From assembly GCF_004217145.1 (NCBI RefSeq), contig NZ_SHKR01000012.1:124001-188000 (forward strand): DNA of 64,000 bases, given 5' to 3'. This stretch comes from Kribbella rubisoli. GTDB taxonomy: Bacteria; Actinomycetota; Actinomycetes; Propionibacteriales; Kribbellaceae. Each line of letters opens with the position of its first letter. Position 1 is the first letter of the stretch. Both the position numbers and the translations under genes were made by a program. Below the pieces are notes generated by a model. That model was not told where the DNA came from. It made no database searches and saw only the letters and a program-made list of their open reading frames with translations. This document shows positions 55,691 through 64,000 of the stretch, piece after piece.

Positions 55691-56656
55691 TCAGTTTGTC
55701 TCGTTCAGCAGGGCCTTCGCCAGAGGTGCGTGGGTAACGATCCCGTTGACCAGCCCGCTGCGTACGGCGGCGCGCACCGCCGCGACCTTCGCCAGCCCGT
55801 ACGGGATCGCGATCACCTCGTCGATCTTGTCCATCTGCTCGGCATTGATAGCGATCACCCGATCGGTGACGCGGCTCTGCACCGGCTCGCCGTCCGCGTC
55901 CACGAACACCCCGGAGATATCCGCGACCACGCCGCGCTTCTCCAGCTGTTCACAGGCCTTCTCGTCCATCGCGTCGTACAGCGTCGACTGCCCGGCCGCC
56001 CACGACCCGAGCCCGACCACGGCCTTGCTGACCGAGTCGAAGTGGCTGATCGCCTCCGCGACCTCCGGCTGCTGCCGCAATGCCCGCGCCGTCGCCGCAT
56101 CGGGCACGACCAGCGGCGCATAGAACAGGTACGCCGGTCCGCCCGACAACCGCGCCGTGTGGCGCACCAGTTCGACCGAGTTCGCCTCGACGTCCGGTCG
56201 AGTGAGCGCACCCGTGAGCTGGACGACCGGCACGGGGGCGAGTGTCGTCAACTGCTCGGTCATCGCCGTCACCGCGCGAGCCCACGCAAGGCCGAGGACG
56301 TCCTCGGCGGTGACGATCTCCGACAAGAGATCAGCGGCCGCCTTGCCGAGCTGGGTCCGCAGGGCGGGCTCGTCGACCTCTGGTGTGTCGACCACGATCG
56401 CCCGCCGCAGGCCGAGCGCCTCCTGCAGCTGGACCGACAGCTCCAGGTCGATGGCCCCGGGGTGGCTGATCTCGATCCGCACCAGCCCACTGCTGCGCGC
56501 CTGGTCGAGCAACCGCGCGACTTTGAACCGGCTGAGCCGGAATTCGTCCGCGATCTCCACCTTCGACCGCCCGTCGACGTAGTACCGCCGCGCGATCGAC
56601 GCGGTGAGCACCAGCTGCGCCGGACCGAAGGACTCCATCAAAGCCTCCCCGCTCAT
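55691..56656 (-). CDS. SorC/DeoR-type sugar-binding transcriptional regulator
   Basis: 321 residues. An N-terminal HTH (about 16-60, IARRYYVDGRSKVEIADEFRLSRFKVARLLDQAR) is followed by the SorC effector domain, a sugar-phosphate isomerase-like fold (about 70-318), with a central VVGLGSW loop and a late AIPYGLAKVAAV segment. It is divergent from the polyol transporter operon, so it very likely controls it with a sugar phosphate as ligand. The ATG at 56656 lies within the palindrome GCTCATATGAGC. Confidence 0.9.
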   Translation of the reverse strand: MSGEALMESFGPAQLVLTASIARRYYVDGRSKVEIADEFRLSRFKVARLLDQARSSGLVRIEISHPGAIDLELSVQLQEALGLRRAIVVDTPEVDEPALRTQLGKAAADLLSEIVTAEDVLGLAWARAVTAMTEQLTTLAPVPVVQLTGALTRPDVEANSVELVRHTARLSGGPAYLFYAPLVVPDAATARALRQQPEVAEAISHFDSVSKAVVGLGSWAAGQSTLYDAMDEKACEQLEKRGVVADISGVFVDADGEPVQSRVTDRVIAINAEQMDKIDEVIAIPYGLAKVAAVRAAVRSGLVNGIVTHAPLAKALLNETN

Positions 56657-56662
56657 ATGAGC
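56651..56662. promoter_or_regulatory. SorC-type operator, site 1
   Basis: GCTCATATGAGC, a perfect 12-base palindrome over the start codon of the SorC-type gene. A near copy (one mismatch) overlaps the start of the divergent operon at 56742-56753. Confidence 0.55.
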
Positions 56663-56741
56663 ACCATCGGACCCAAGTGTTGCACAGACCCTTGACAGGT
56701 CAAGTCCGTTCCTAGTTCACTCATCCTGTGAGCAGAGGCCT

Positions 56742-56753
56742 GCTCAAATGAGC
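56742..56753. promoter_or_regulatory. SorC-type operator, site 2
   Basis: GCTCAAATGAGC, one base from site 1, over the ATG (56748) of the polyol binding-protein gene. A looser CTCA-N5-TGAG lies just upstream at about 56720-56732. The -35-like TTGACA of the divergent promoter is at about 56692-56697. Confidence 0.55.
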
Positions 56754-58133
56754 GCAGCGAGGGAGCGGCTAGTGCCCGGACGAAGGCTTACGGCGGTCGG
56801 CATCGCACTTGTTCTCAGCGCGGCCAGCGGGTGCGCCGGCTGGGGTGGTGGCGCCGGTGGCGGCGACAGCGCCGACAGCATCAACGTGCTGATGGTGAAC
56901 AACCCGCAGATGGTCGACCTGCAGAAACTCACCGCCGACAACTTCACCAAGCAGACCGGCATCCACGTGAACTTCACCGTGCTCCCGGAGAACGACGTCC
57001 GGGACAAGATCAGCCAGGAGTTCTCCAGCCAGGCCGGTCAGTACGACGTGGCGTCGGTCAGCAACTTCGAGATCCCGATCTATGCCAAGAGCAAGTGGAT
57101 CGCCCCGCTGTCGGACTACATCGCCAAGGATGCGTCGTTCGACCAGGACGACATCCTCAAACCGATGACCCTGTCGATGACCGCGGACGACGGCAAGATC
57201 TACGGCGAACCGTTCTACGGCGAGTCGTCCTTCCTCATGTACCGCAAGGACATCCTGGCCGCCAAGGGCGTGACGATGCCGGACAAGCCGACCTGGCAGG
57301 AGGTCGCGGATATCGCGGCCAAGGTCGACAACGCCCAGCCCGGGATGCGCGGCATCTGCCTGCGCGGCCAGCCCGGTTGGGGTCAGCTGTTCGCCCCGCT
57401 CACCACCGTCGTGAACACCTTCGGCGGCACCTGGTTCACCCAGGACTGGCAGGCCCAGGTCAACTCGCCCGCGTTCACGGAGGCGACCAAGTTCTACGTC
57501 GATCTCGTCCGTGCGCACGGCGAGGCGGGCGCACCGCAGGCCGGCTTCACCGAGTGCCTGAACAACACCATCCAGAGCAACGTCGCGATGTGGTACGACG
57601 CAACCTCGGCGGCCGGCTCGCTCGAGGCGCCGAACTCGCCCGTGAAGGGCAAGATGGGTTACGCGCCGGCTCCGGTCGTGAAGACCGACAGCTCCGGCTG
57701 GCTGTACGCGTGGGCCTGGGGTATCCAGGAAGCCTCGAAGAAGAAGGACAACGCCTGGAAGTTCATCTCCTGGGCCTCCGGCAAGGACTACGAGAAGCTC
57801 GTCGGCGAGAAGGTTGGCTGGTCCAACGTTCCGGCCGGTAAGCGCGCGTCGACGTACGAGATCCCGGAGTACGTGAAGGACGCGTCCGCGTTCGCCGGGC
57901 CGACCAAGTCGGCGATCGAGAACGCCGACCCGAAGAACCCGGGCGTCCAGCCGCGGCCGGCGCCGGGGATCCAGTTCATCGACATCCCGGAGTTCCCGGA
58001 CCTCGGGACCCAGGTCAGTCAGGACGTGAGCTCGGCGATCGCCGGGCGGATGAGCGTCGACAAGGCTTTGAAACGCGGGCAGACGCTCGCCGACGACGTC
58101 GCCGAGCGGTACCGCTCGCGCGCAGCGAAGTGA
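56748..58133 (+). CDS. Polyol/sugar ABC transporter binding lipoprotein
   Basis: 461 residues of family-1 solute-binding protein. The lipobox ASGC gives an acylated Cys at residue 29 after an Arg-rich start. Landmarks are QYDVASVSNFEIPIYAKSKWIAPL and GEPFYGESSFLMYRKDIL, typical of the sorbitol/mannitol receptor SmoE. Two permeases, a mannitol-type dehydrogenase and a xylulokinase follow, which supports a polyol ligand. The ATG lies in the SorC-type operator; AGAGG is about 10 bases upstream. Confidence 0.9.
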   Translation: MSAARERLVPGRRLTAVGIALVLSAASGCAGWGGGAGGGDSADSINVLMVNNPQMVDLQKLTADNFTKQTGIHVNFTVLPENDVRDKISQEFSSQAGQYDVASVSNFEIPIYAKSKWIAPLSDYIAKDASFDQDDILKPMTLSMTADDGKIYGEPFYGESSFLMYRKDILAAKGVTMPDKPTWQEVADIAAKVDNAQPGMRGICLRGQPGWGQLFAPLTTVVNTFGGTWFTQDWQAQVNSPAFTEATKFYVDLVRAHGEAGAPQAGFTECLNNTIQSNVAMWYDATSAAGSLEAPNSPVKGKMGYAPAPVVKTDSSGWLYAWAWGIQEASKKKDNAWKFISWASGKDYEKLVGEKVGWSNVPAGKRASTYEIPEYVKDASAFAGPTKSAIENADPKNPGVQPRPAPGIQFIDIPEFPDLGTQVSQDVSSAIAGRMSVDKALKRGQTLADDVAERYRSRAAK

Positions 58134-58145
58134 GGGGTGCGGCTC

Positions 58146-59108
58146 ATGAGCATTGACGCCAAGAAGCCCGCGGCCGTGAAGCCGAACCGGCGTGCGGCGC
58201 CGCCCGGCTCGGAGGGCACGATCATGCGCAAGGCCGGTGACTGGGCCCGGCGCGGACCGTTGCTGCCGGCCCTGGTGTTCATGATCATCGTGACCCAGTT
58301 GCCGTTCGTGGTCACGATCATCGTGTCGTTCATGAACTGGAACGCCTACTACCCCGATGAGCGCGGGTTCGCCGGGATCGACAACTTCCGCCGGGTGCTG
58401 ACCGACGTGAACACCCGGCACGCGATCTGGGTGACGATCCTGCTGACCGCGGGCGTCGTACTGATCAGCCTCGTCCTCGGTCTGCTGATCGCACTGCTGC
58501 TGGACCGCAAGTTCCGCGGCCGCGGTGCGGTCCGGACGATGATGATCACGCCGTTCCTGGTCGTGCCCGTCGCCGCGGCGCTGCTGTGGAAGCACGCGCT
58601 GTACAACCCGACGTACGGCCTGTTCAACGGCGTGCTGAAGTGGATCTTCGGTGACAACGCGCCGCAGCCGGACTGGATCAGCAACCAGCCGTTGTGGTCG
58701 ATCATCTTCGCGCTGGTCTGGCAATGGACGCCGTTCATGATGCTGATCCTGCTGGCCGGTCTGCAGAGCCGTCCGCTCGACGTGATCGAGGCGGCCGGGA
58801 TCGACGGCGCGAACCAGTGGGAGATCTTCCGCTACATGACGCTCCCGCACCTGCGGCAGTACCTCGAGCTGTCCGCGCTGCTCGGCTCGATCTACGTCGT
58901 ACAGAACTTCGACGCGGTCTTCACGATCACGTCCGGCGGCCTCGGTACGGCGAACCTCCCGTACACGATCTACCAGACCTTCTACACCGCACACGACTAC
59001 GGCCGCGCGTCCGCCGCCGGCGTCATCGTGGTGATCGGCACGATCGCGATCGCGACGTTCGCGCTGCGGTCGGTGTCCACGCTGTTCCGAGAGGAGACCG
59101 GTAAATGA
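58146..59108 (+). CDS. Polyol/sugar ABC transporter permease, MalF-type
   Basis: 320 residues with six membrane segments. The EAA loop reads VIEAAGIDGANQWEIFRYMTLPHL (near residue 215). It is 12 bases after the binding-protein gene. ATG 58146 has GAGGGG 8 bases upstream; the longer frame to 58137 adds MRL. Its stop overlaps the next start (ATGA, 59105-59108). No ATPase gene is in the operon, so a shared ATPase such as MsiK would power it. Confidence 0.92.
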   Translation: MSIDAKKPAAVKPNRRAAPPGSEGTIMRKAGDWARRGPLLPALVFMIIVTQLPFVVTIIVSFMNWNAYYPDERGFAGIDNFRRVLTDVNTRHAIWVTILLTAGVVLISLVLGLLIALLLDRKFRGRGAVRTMMITPFLVVPVAAALLWKHALYNPTYGLFNGVLKWIFGDNAPQPDWISNQPLWSIIFALVWQWTPFMMLILLAGLQSRPLDVIEAAGIDGANQWEIFRYMTLPHLRQYLELSALLGSIYVVQNFDAVFTITSGGLGTANLPYTIYQTFYTAHDYGRASAAGVIVVIGTIAIATFALRSVSTLFREETGK

Positions 59109-59950
59109 GCGGTCAAGTCACGATCGTGACCGGCAAGAAGAATCGCGGTGGTGGGTTCGTCCTGTCCGGGGTGGCCTGGATCGTCGGCATCCTGTTCGTG
59201 CTGCCGGTGCTGTGGATGCTGCTGACGTCGTTCCACTCCGAGGAGAACGCGGCGAAGAACCCGCCGGACGTCACGGCGCCGCTGACGCTCGACGGCTACC
59301 GGTCGTTCTTCGACAGCGGACCATGGCCGTCGATCGCGAACTCGCTGACCGCGAGCATCCTGTCCACCGCGCTGGTCATCCTGCTCGCGTTCCCGGCGGC
59401 GTACGCGCTGTCGATCCGGCCGGTGAAGAAGTGGACCGACGTGCTGTTCTTCTTCCTGTCCACGAAGATGCTGCCGGTGGTGGCGGGCCTGCTGCCGATC
59501 TACCTGTTCGCGCAGTCGGTCGGGTTCCTGGACAACATCTGGCTGCTGATCATCCTGTACACCTCGATGAACCTGCCGATCGCGGTCTGGATGCTGCGCA
59601 GCTTCCTGTCCGAGGTGCCGGTCGAGATCCTCGAGGCGGCCTCGGTCGACGGGGCGTCGCTGACCCGCACGCTGCGGTCGGTGGTCGCACCGGTCGTCAC
59701 ACCGGGTATCGCCTCGGCTGCGCTGATCTGCTTCATCTTCAGCTGGAACGAGCTGCTGTTCGCCCGGGTGCTGACCGGCACAGTGGCGCAGACCGCGCCG
59801 GTGTTCTTGACTGGGTTCGTGACCAGCCAAGGATTGTTCCTCGCCAAAGTCTGTGCCGCGTCGATCGTGGTGTCGCTACCGGTGCTGATCGCCGGGTTCG
59901 CCGCACAGGACAAGCTCGTCCAGGGTCTGTCGCTGGGGGCGGTCAAGTGA
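59105..59950 (+). CDS. Polyol/sugar ABC transporter permease, MalG-type
   Basis: 281 residues with six membrane segments. The EAA loop reads ILEAASVDGASLTRTLRSVV (near residue 175). The N-terminal cytoplasmic tail includes VTGKKNRGGGF. Partner of the preceding permease. The stop overlaps the GTG of the dehydrogenase gene (GTGA, 59947-59950), so transport and catabolism are translationally coupled. Confidence 0.93.
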   Translation: MSGQVTIVTGKKNRGGGFVLSGVAWIVGILFVLPVLWMLLTSFHSEENAAKNPPDVTAPLTLDGYRSFFDSGPWPSIANSLTASILSTALVILLAFPAAYALSIRPVKKWTDVLFFFLSTKMLPVVAGLLPIYLFAQSVGFLDNIWLLIILYTSMNLPIAVWMLRSFLSEVPVEILEAASVDGASLTRTLRSVVAPVVTPGIASAALICFIFSWNELLFARVLTGTVAQTAPVFLTGFVTSQGLFLAKVCAASIVVSLPVLIAGFAAQDKLVQGLSLGAVK

Positions 59951-61410
59951 AACTTGCCACCGCTGCTCTCGATGCCCTGGGCAATGATGTCGGTGTGCCC
60001 TCCTACGACCGTACGGCGGTGACACCGGGGATCGTGCACTTCGGGGTCGGGGGCTTCCATCGGGCGCATCAGGCGATGTACCTGGACCGGCTGATGAGTG
60101 ACGGGAAGGCGCTGGACTGGGGGATCGTCGGTGTCGGGGTGCTGCCTCAGGACCGGCGGATGGACGACGTCCTGTCGGCGCAGGATCACCTGTACACGCT
60201 GGTGATCAAGCACCCGGACGGGACCCTGGAGCCTCGGGTGATCGGGTCGATCGTCGGCTACCTGTTCGCGCCGGACGATCCGAACGCCGTGCTGGCCCGG
60301 ATGGTCGACCCGGCGACGCGGATCGTGTCCCTGACGATCACCGAGGGCGGGTACCACGTGAATCAGGTGACGGGCGAGTTGGATGCGTCCGACCCCTCGC
60401 TCGCCGCCGACCTGGAGCCGGGCGCGACGCCGGGGAGCGCGTTCGGGTTCATCGTCGAGGCGCTGGCGCGGCGGCGGGCGGCCGGCGTACCGCCGTTCAC
60501 CGTCATGTCGTGCGACAACATCCCGGGCAACGGGCACGTGGCGCGGAAGATGCTGTCGTCGTTCGCCCGGTTGAAGGACGCCGATATCGCGGAGTTCCTC
60601 GAGACCGAGGTCAAGTTCCCGAACTGCATGGTCGACCGGATCACGCCGGTGACGACCGACGCGGACCGGGAGGCGCTGGCTGAGCGGTTCGGGGTCGAGG
60701 ACGGCTGGCCGGTGGTGTGCGAGCCGTTCACGCAGTGGGTGCTCGAGGACGACTTCGGTCTCGGCCGGCCGTCGTACGAGGACGTCGGCGTACAGATCGT
60801 CGAGGACGTCGAGCCGTACGAGCTGATGAAGCTGCGGCTGCTCAATGCCAGCCACCAGGCGCTGTGCTACCTCGGATATCTGGCCGGCTATCGGTACGCG
60901 CACGAGGTGTCTCAGGACAAGCTGTTCGTGGACTTCCTGCTCGGCTACATGGACGACGAAGGTACGCCGACCCTGCCGCCCGTGCCGGGGGTCGACCTTG
61001 ATCGATACAAGCATCAGCTGATCGAGCGGTTCGCGAACCCGGAGGTCCGGGACACGCTGGCGCGGCTGTGTGCGGAGAGCTCGGACCGGATCCCCAAGTG
61101 GTTGCTGCCGGTGGTGCGCGAGCAGCTGGTGGCCGATCGCGAGATCAAGCGTTCGGTGCTGGTCGTGGCGTCCTGGGCGCGGTACGCCGAGGGCACGGAC
61201 GAGCAGGGCGGTGCGATCGAGGTCGTGGACCGGCTGCGGGACAAGCTGGTCGAGCGGGCGCAGCACAACCGGGAGGACCCGCTGGTGTTCATCTCGGATC
61301 CGGATCTGTTCGGTGATCTCGCGTCGGACGAGCGGTTCGTCACGCAGTACAGGGCCGCTCTGAAGTCGCTCCACGAGATCGGTGCGCGCGCCACGCTCGA
61401 AGCCCTGTAG
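59947..61410 (+). CDS. Mannitol/arabitol-type polyol dehydrogenase
   Basis: 487 residues of the long-chain polyol dehydrogenase family (MtlD/DalD/UxuB). N-terminal Rossmann domain beginning IVHFGVGGFHRAHQAMY (near residue 28), and the catalytic K-x5-N-x2-H in KLRLLNASHQAL (near residue 298), plus FPNCMVDRITPVT. It oxidises mannitol to fructose or arabitol to xylulose with NAD. The adjacent xylulokinase, with no fructokinase, points to D-arabitol as a major substrate. The GTG start overlaps the permease stop. Confidence 0.92.
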   Translation: MKLATAALDALGNDVGVPSYDRTAVTPGIVHFGVGGFHRAHQAMYLDRLMSDGKALDWGIVGVGVLPQDRRMDDVLSAQDHLYTLVIKHPDGTLEPRVIGSIVGYLFAPDDPNAVLARMVDPATRIVSLTITEGGYHVNQVTGELDASDPSLAADLEPGATPGSAFGFIVEALARRRAAGVPPFTVMSCDNIPGNGHVARKMLSSFARLKDADIAEFLETEVKFPNCMVDRITPVTTDADREALAERFGVEDGWPVVCEPFTQWVLEDDFGLGRPSYEDVGVQIVEDVEPYELMKLRLLNASHQALCYLGYLAGYRYAHEVSQDKLFVDFLLGYMDDEGTPTLPPVPGVDLDRYKHQLIERFANPEVRDTLARLCAESSDRIPKWLLPVVREQLVADREIKRSVLVVASWARYAEGTDEQGGAIEVVDRLRDKLVERAQHNREDPLVFISDPDLFGDLASDERFVTQYRAALKSLHEIGARATLEAL

Positions 61411-61419
61411 CGTCGGAGC

Positions 61420-62835
61420 ATGACTGAGCTGAGGCTGGTCGCCGGGGTGGACTGCTCCACCCAAGCGACCAAAGTTCTGGTGTGTGACGCCGAGACCGGC
61501 GCGGTGGTTCGCGAGGGCCGGGCGCCACACCCGGATGCCACCCAGGTGGACCCCGCCGAGTGGTGGAAGGCGTGGGAGATCGCGTCCGACGGCCTGCTCG
61601 ACGGCGTACAGGCGATCGCGGTAGGCGGCCAGCAACACGGCATGGTCCTGCTGGACGATGCCGGCGAGGTAGTCCACCCCGCCGTCCTCTGGAACGACAC
61701 CAGCTCAGCCGACGCCACCGAAGAACTCGTCGCCGAATTGGGCGGCCCAGAGGCGTGGGCCGAAGCAATCGGCTCAGTTCCGGTGCCGAGCTTCACGGTC
61801 ACCAAGCTGCGGTGGGTGCGCGACAAGGAGGCTGCATCCCGAGCCTCAGCCGTCGTGCTGCCGCATGACTGGATGACGCATCGGTTGGCGGCTGATCGGC
61901 AGGGGATTGACGGGATCACCACCGATCGCGGCGACGCGTCGGGGACTGGGTGGTGGTCGGCGGCGACGAACAGCTACCGCACGGACCTCGTCGAGCTCGC
62001 CTTCGGTCGACAGCTTGCGTTGCCTCGTGTCGCCGGGCCGGCGGAGATTGTCGGTGAGACCGCGTTCGGTGCGGCGATCGGCGCGGGCACCGGGGATAAC
62101 GCGGCGGCTGCGTTGGGGCTTGATCTGCAGCCTGGGGATGTTGCTGTTTCGCTCGGGACCAGTGGTACGGCGTTCGCGCGGTCGGCCAACGCGACCGCGG
62201 ACCCGACCGGCCTGGTTGCGGGCTTCGCGGACGCGACCGGCGAGTACCTCCCGCTCGTCTGCACGCTGAACGCGGCCCGCGTGATGTCCGCGACCGCGAC
62301 CATGCTCGGCCTCGACCTGGCCGAGTTCGACGAGGCCGCGATCACCTCACCCGGCAGCGACGGGCTGGTGCTGCTCCCGTTCCTGGACGGCGAGCGTACG
62401 CCGGACCTCCCGCACTCCACCGGCCTGATCTACGGCCTGACCCGCGCAACCATGCAGCCCGCGACGATGGCCCGCGCCGCGGTCGAGGGCCTCCTCTGCG
62501 GCCTCGCCGACGCCGTCGACGCCCTCCGCGCCCAGGGCCTCCCCGTCCACCGGGTCCTCCTGCTCGGCGGCGGCGCCCGCTCCCGCTCAGTACAGGCCCT
62601 CGCCCCGGCCCTTCTGGGAGCCGAGGTCGTCCTCCCCGAACCAGCCGAGTACGTCGCCCTGGGCGCCGCCCGCCAAGCAGCGTGGGCCCTCACCGGCGCA
62701 CTCCCGACCTGGCAGGTCCCCGTCGGCAAGCCCGAGCCGGCGATCACCGTCGACGCCGCCAAGATCCGCGCCAACTACGAGCAGGTCCTCACGAACACCC
62801 GTCAGCTCCTGTCGTCCCCGTACAACAGGGGCTGA
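61420..62835 (+). CDS. xylB: Xylulokinase
   Basis: 471 residues of the FGGY sugar-kinase family. N-terminal phosphate loop GVDCSTQATKVLV, the sugar site GGQQHGMVLLD (near residue 70), catalytic-base region GTGDNAAAALGL (Asp near 223), SLGTSGTAFA and a late GGGARSRSVQA adenosine loop. It phosphorylates D-xylulose for the pentose phosphate path. It starts 9 bases after the dehydrogenase stop. The ends of this operon and the sensor kinase gene converge on a hairpin at 62850-62871. Confidence 0.92.
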   Translation: MTELRLVAGVDCSTQATKVLVCDAETGAVVREGRAPHPDATQVDPAEWWKAWEIASDGLLDGVQAIAVGGQQHGMVLLDDAGEVVHPAVLWNDTSSADATEELVAELGGPEAWAEAIGSVPVPSFTVTKLRWVRDKEAASRASAVVLPHDWMTHRLAADRQGIDGITTDRGDASGTGWWSAATNSYRTDLVELAFGRQLALPRVAGPAEIVGETAFGAAIGAGTGDNAAAALGLDLQPGDVAVSLGTSGTAFARSANATADPTGLVAGFADATGEYLPLVCTLNAARVMSATATMLGLDLAEFDEAAITSPGSDGLVLLPFLDGERTPDLPHSTGLIYGLTRATMQPATMARAAVEGLLCGLADAVDALRAQGLPVHRVLLLGGGARSRSVQALAPALLGAEVVLPEPAEYVALGAARQAAWALTGALPTWQVPVGKPEPAITVDAAKIRANYEQVLTNTRQLLSSPYNRG

Positions 62836-62849
62836 CCGGCCGCCGGCCA

Positions 62850-62871
62850 CGGCGAGCTTCGGCGCTCGCCG
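62850..62871. terminator. Convergent hairpin terminator
   Basis: CGGCGAGC-TTCGGC-GCTCGCCG, an 8-bp stem, stands between the xylulokinase stop (62835) and the convergent kinase stop (62874). A CCGGCCGCCGG palindrome precedes it. Confidence 0.65.
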
Positions 62872-62873
62872 GG

Positions 62874-64000
62874 TCAGCTGGGCCGCGGACCCAGCGGATC
62901 CTGCTCCGGCGGCGCCGGCGACCGGCGGGTGGTGCTGGTGAGCGAGCGCTCCGGTAGCCACAGAACGAACGTGCTGCCGACGCCGAGCTCCGAGTGCAGC
63001 GCGACGGTGCCGCCGTGAGACTCGGCGATCTGCCGGACGATGGCCAGACCGAGGCCGGTCCGGCGCTCACCACTGGACGGTACGGTCGCAGGCGCCTGCC
63101 TCTGTCCAGCGCGGAAGAAGCGGTCGAAGACCCGATCCGCGTCGTCGGCCGCGATACCAGGTCCTTCGTCGCGGACCGCGATCCACGCCCAGCCATCGCG
63201 GCTTCCGACCGCGAGGACGAGCTCGCTGCCGCCCCGGGCCAGCCGTACCGCGTTCGAGAGCAGGTTGTCGACCGCCCGCCGCAGCGCCGACGCATCACCG
63301 ACAGTAGTCGGCCCCGGATCAAGCCGCAGTACGACGTGAAGCTCCCGATCCGCGGCGAGCAACTCGTACTCCTCGGCTGCTTCGCCGGCGATCGCGCCGA
63401 GATTCACGTCCGCATCGACGAACGCCGGCGACGAGCGGCGCGCGGAGGCGAGCAGATCCTCGACCAGCCGCGTCATCCGCTCGATCGCCCGGCTGACGAT
63501 CGCGGTGGCCTGCGCCCGGTCCTCCGGTGGCGTGTCGTCATGCGCGAGTACGGCGTCGACGTTCGCCTGGATCACCGCGAGCGGATTGCGCAGCTCGTGC
63601 GACGCGTCGTCGACCAGTTGGCGCTGCGCCACGAACGCCGACTCCAAGCGGTCGAGCATGTCGTCGACGGTGTCGGCCAGGTTCCGCAGTTCGTCCCGCG
63701 GGCCGTCGAGCGCGATCCGCCGGGAGAGATCGGTCGCCGAGATCTCCTGTGCGGTCGCCGTGATCCGCCGTACCGGCCGAAGTGCCCGACCCGAGAGCCA
63801 CCAGCCGGTGCCGAGGCTGACCAGGAACAGTCCGGCCATGCCCGCGGCCGAGTAGTCCCGCAGGCTCTGCAGCGTCTGGTAGTTCACCGCGGACTGCACA
63901 CTCGACAACTCGGCCGCCTGGATCACCTGGCCCGGCTTGAGGTGCAATTCACCTTGGGCGTCCTTGTAGTACTTCTTCACCTCGATCTGGTTCAGCGGTT
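62874..64000 (-). CDS. Sensor histidine kinase, N-terminal end cut by window
   Basis: About 375 residues are present; the frame remains open past the window edge, so the internal GTG at 63980 (VKKYYKDAQ) is unlikely to be the real start. Order: the end of an extracellular region (about 63990-63860), one membrane helix, a HAMP domain (RALRPVRRITATAQEIS), a HisKA dimer domain with the phospho-acceptor His in DDASHELRNPLAVIQ, then the ATPase domain with N-box NLLSNAVRLA, G1 DEGPGIA and G2 GLGLAIV. A complete two-component sensor core. The cognate response regulator probably lies upstream, beyond the window. Confidence 0.92.
   Translation of the reverse strand, partial: PLNQIEVKKYYKDAQGELHLKPGQVIQAAELSSVQSAVNYQTLQSLRDYSAAGMAGLFLVSLGTGWWLSGRALRPVRRITATAQEISATDLSRRIALDGPRDELRNLADTVDDMLDRLESAFVAQRQLVDDASHELRNPLAVIQANVDAVLAHDDTPPEDRAQATAIVSRAIERMTRLVEDLLASARRSSPAFVDADVNLGAIAGEAAEEYELLAADRELHVVLRLDPGPTTVGDASALRRAVDNLLSNAVRLARGGSELVLAVGSRDGWAWIAVRDEGPGIAADDADRVFDRFFRAGQRQAPATVPSSGERRTGLGLAIVRQIAESHGGTVALHSELGVGSTFVLWLPERSLTSTTRRSPAPPEQDPLGPRPS

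Overview
The window is GC-rich (roughly 70%) chromosomal DNA from an actinobacterium. The evidence is strong G/C third-position bias, frequent GTG starts, an sdhC-D-A-B operon of actinobacterial layout, carbohydrate ABC transporters without their own ATPase, and many LAL, GntR, SorC and AraC regulators. Gene content and style suggest the Propionibacteriales, perhaps Kribbella-like. That is an inference from style and was not tested by search. No rRNA, tRNA, CRISPR array, phage or insertion sequence was seen. About 59 protein genes fill the window, no gene-free stretch exceeds about 290 bases, and both ends cut a gene (galT at the left, a sensor kinase at the right).

Layout. 1-5.5 kb: galT end, a CNNM/CorC membrane protein, an ArsR-type regulator with its MFS transporter, an alpha/beta hydrolase and a YCII protein. 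5.6-8.9 kb: an aminosugar patch (BadF-type kinase, divergent SIS-domain NagS-like protein, NgcE-like binding lipoprotein without permeases). 9-14.3 kb: trpS, 2'-5' RNA ligase-like, YihY, D,D-carboxypeptidase, secreted zinc protease. 14.4-20.9 kb: a catabolic cluster for a gamma-glutamylated amine or amino alcohol (GlnA-like, PuuD-like, ALDH, SDR, GntR regulator, permease) with a shared promoter/operator architecture. 21-25 kb: LAL regulator, small membrane protein, AraC regulator. 25-31.4 kb: a D-amino-acid theme (M55 D-aminopeptidase, DUF2000, DadA-like oxidase, amino-acid ABC transporter, CdaR regulator). 31.4-36 kb: membrane-anchored Asp-box protein and succinate dehydrogenase. 36-42.6 kb: zinc-ribbon/MBL protein, two GT4 glycosyltransferases, large M14 carboxypeptidase. 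42.7-46 kb: acyl-CoA mutase large subunit, GNAT acetyltransferase, M20 amidohydrolase. 46.4-53.3 kb: nucleoside uptake and salvage operon (BmpA, ATPase, two permeases, cytidine deaminase, thymidine phosphorylase). 53.5-56.7 kb: lipoprotein, uridine-kinase-like and APH-like proteins, SorC regulator. 56.7-62.8 kb: polyol ABC transporter, mannitol/arabitol-type dehydrogenase, xylulokinase. 62.9 kb to the end: sensor histidine kinase.

The most notable non-coding signals are these. (1) Two promoter/operator modules nearly 5 kb apart share TTGACA-N17-nTCAAT plus a GG-CT-N6-AGACCA palindrome and flank the gamma-glutamyl cluster. (2) A dispersed palindromic repeat has a 22-base arm identical at two sites 49 kb apart. 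(3) A 165-base near-perfect palindrome fills one intergenic gap exactly. (4) A 92-base element has 18-base perfect terminal inverted repeats. (5) The ArsR-type repressor has an apparently leaderless promoter. (6) SorC-type operators overlap both divergent start codons. No completely new multi-gene system stands out. The best candidates for undescribed biology are the SDR-containing gamma-glutamyl cluster and the palindromic intergenic elements.
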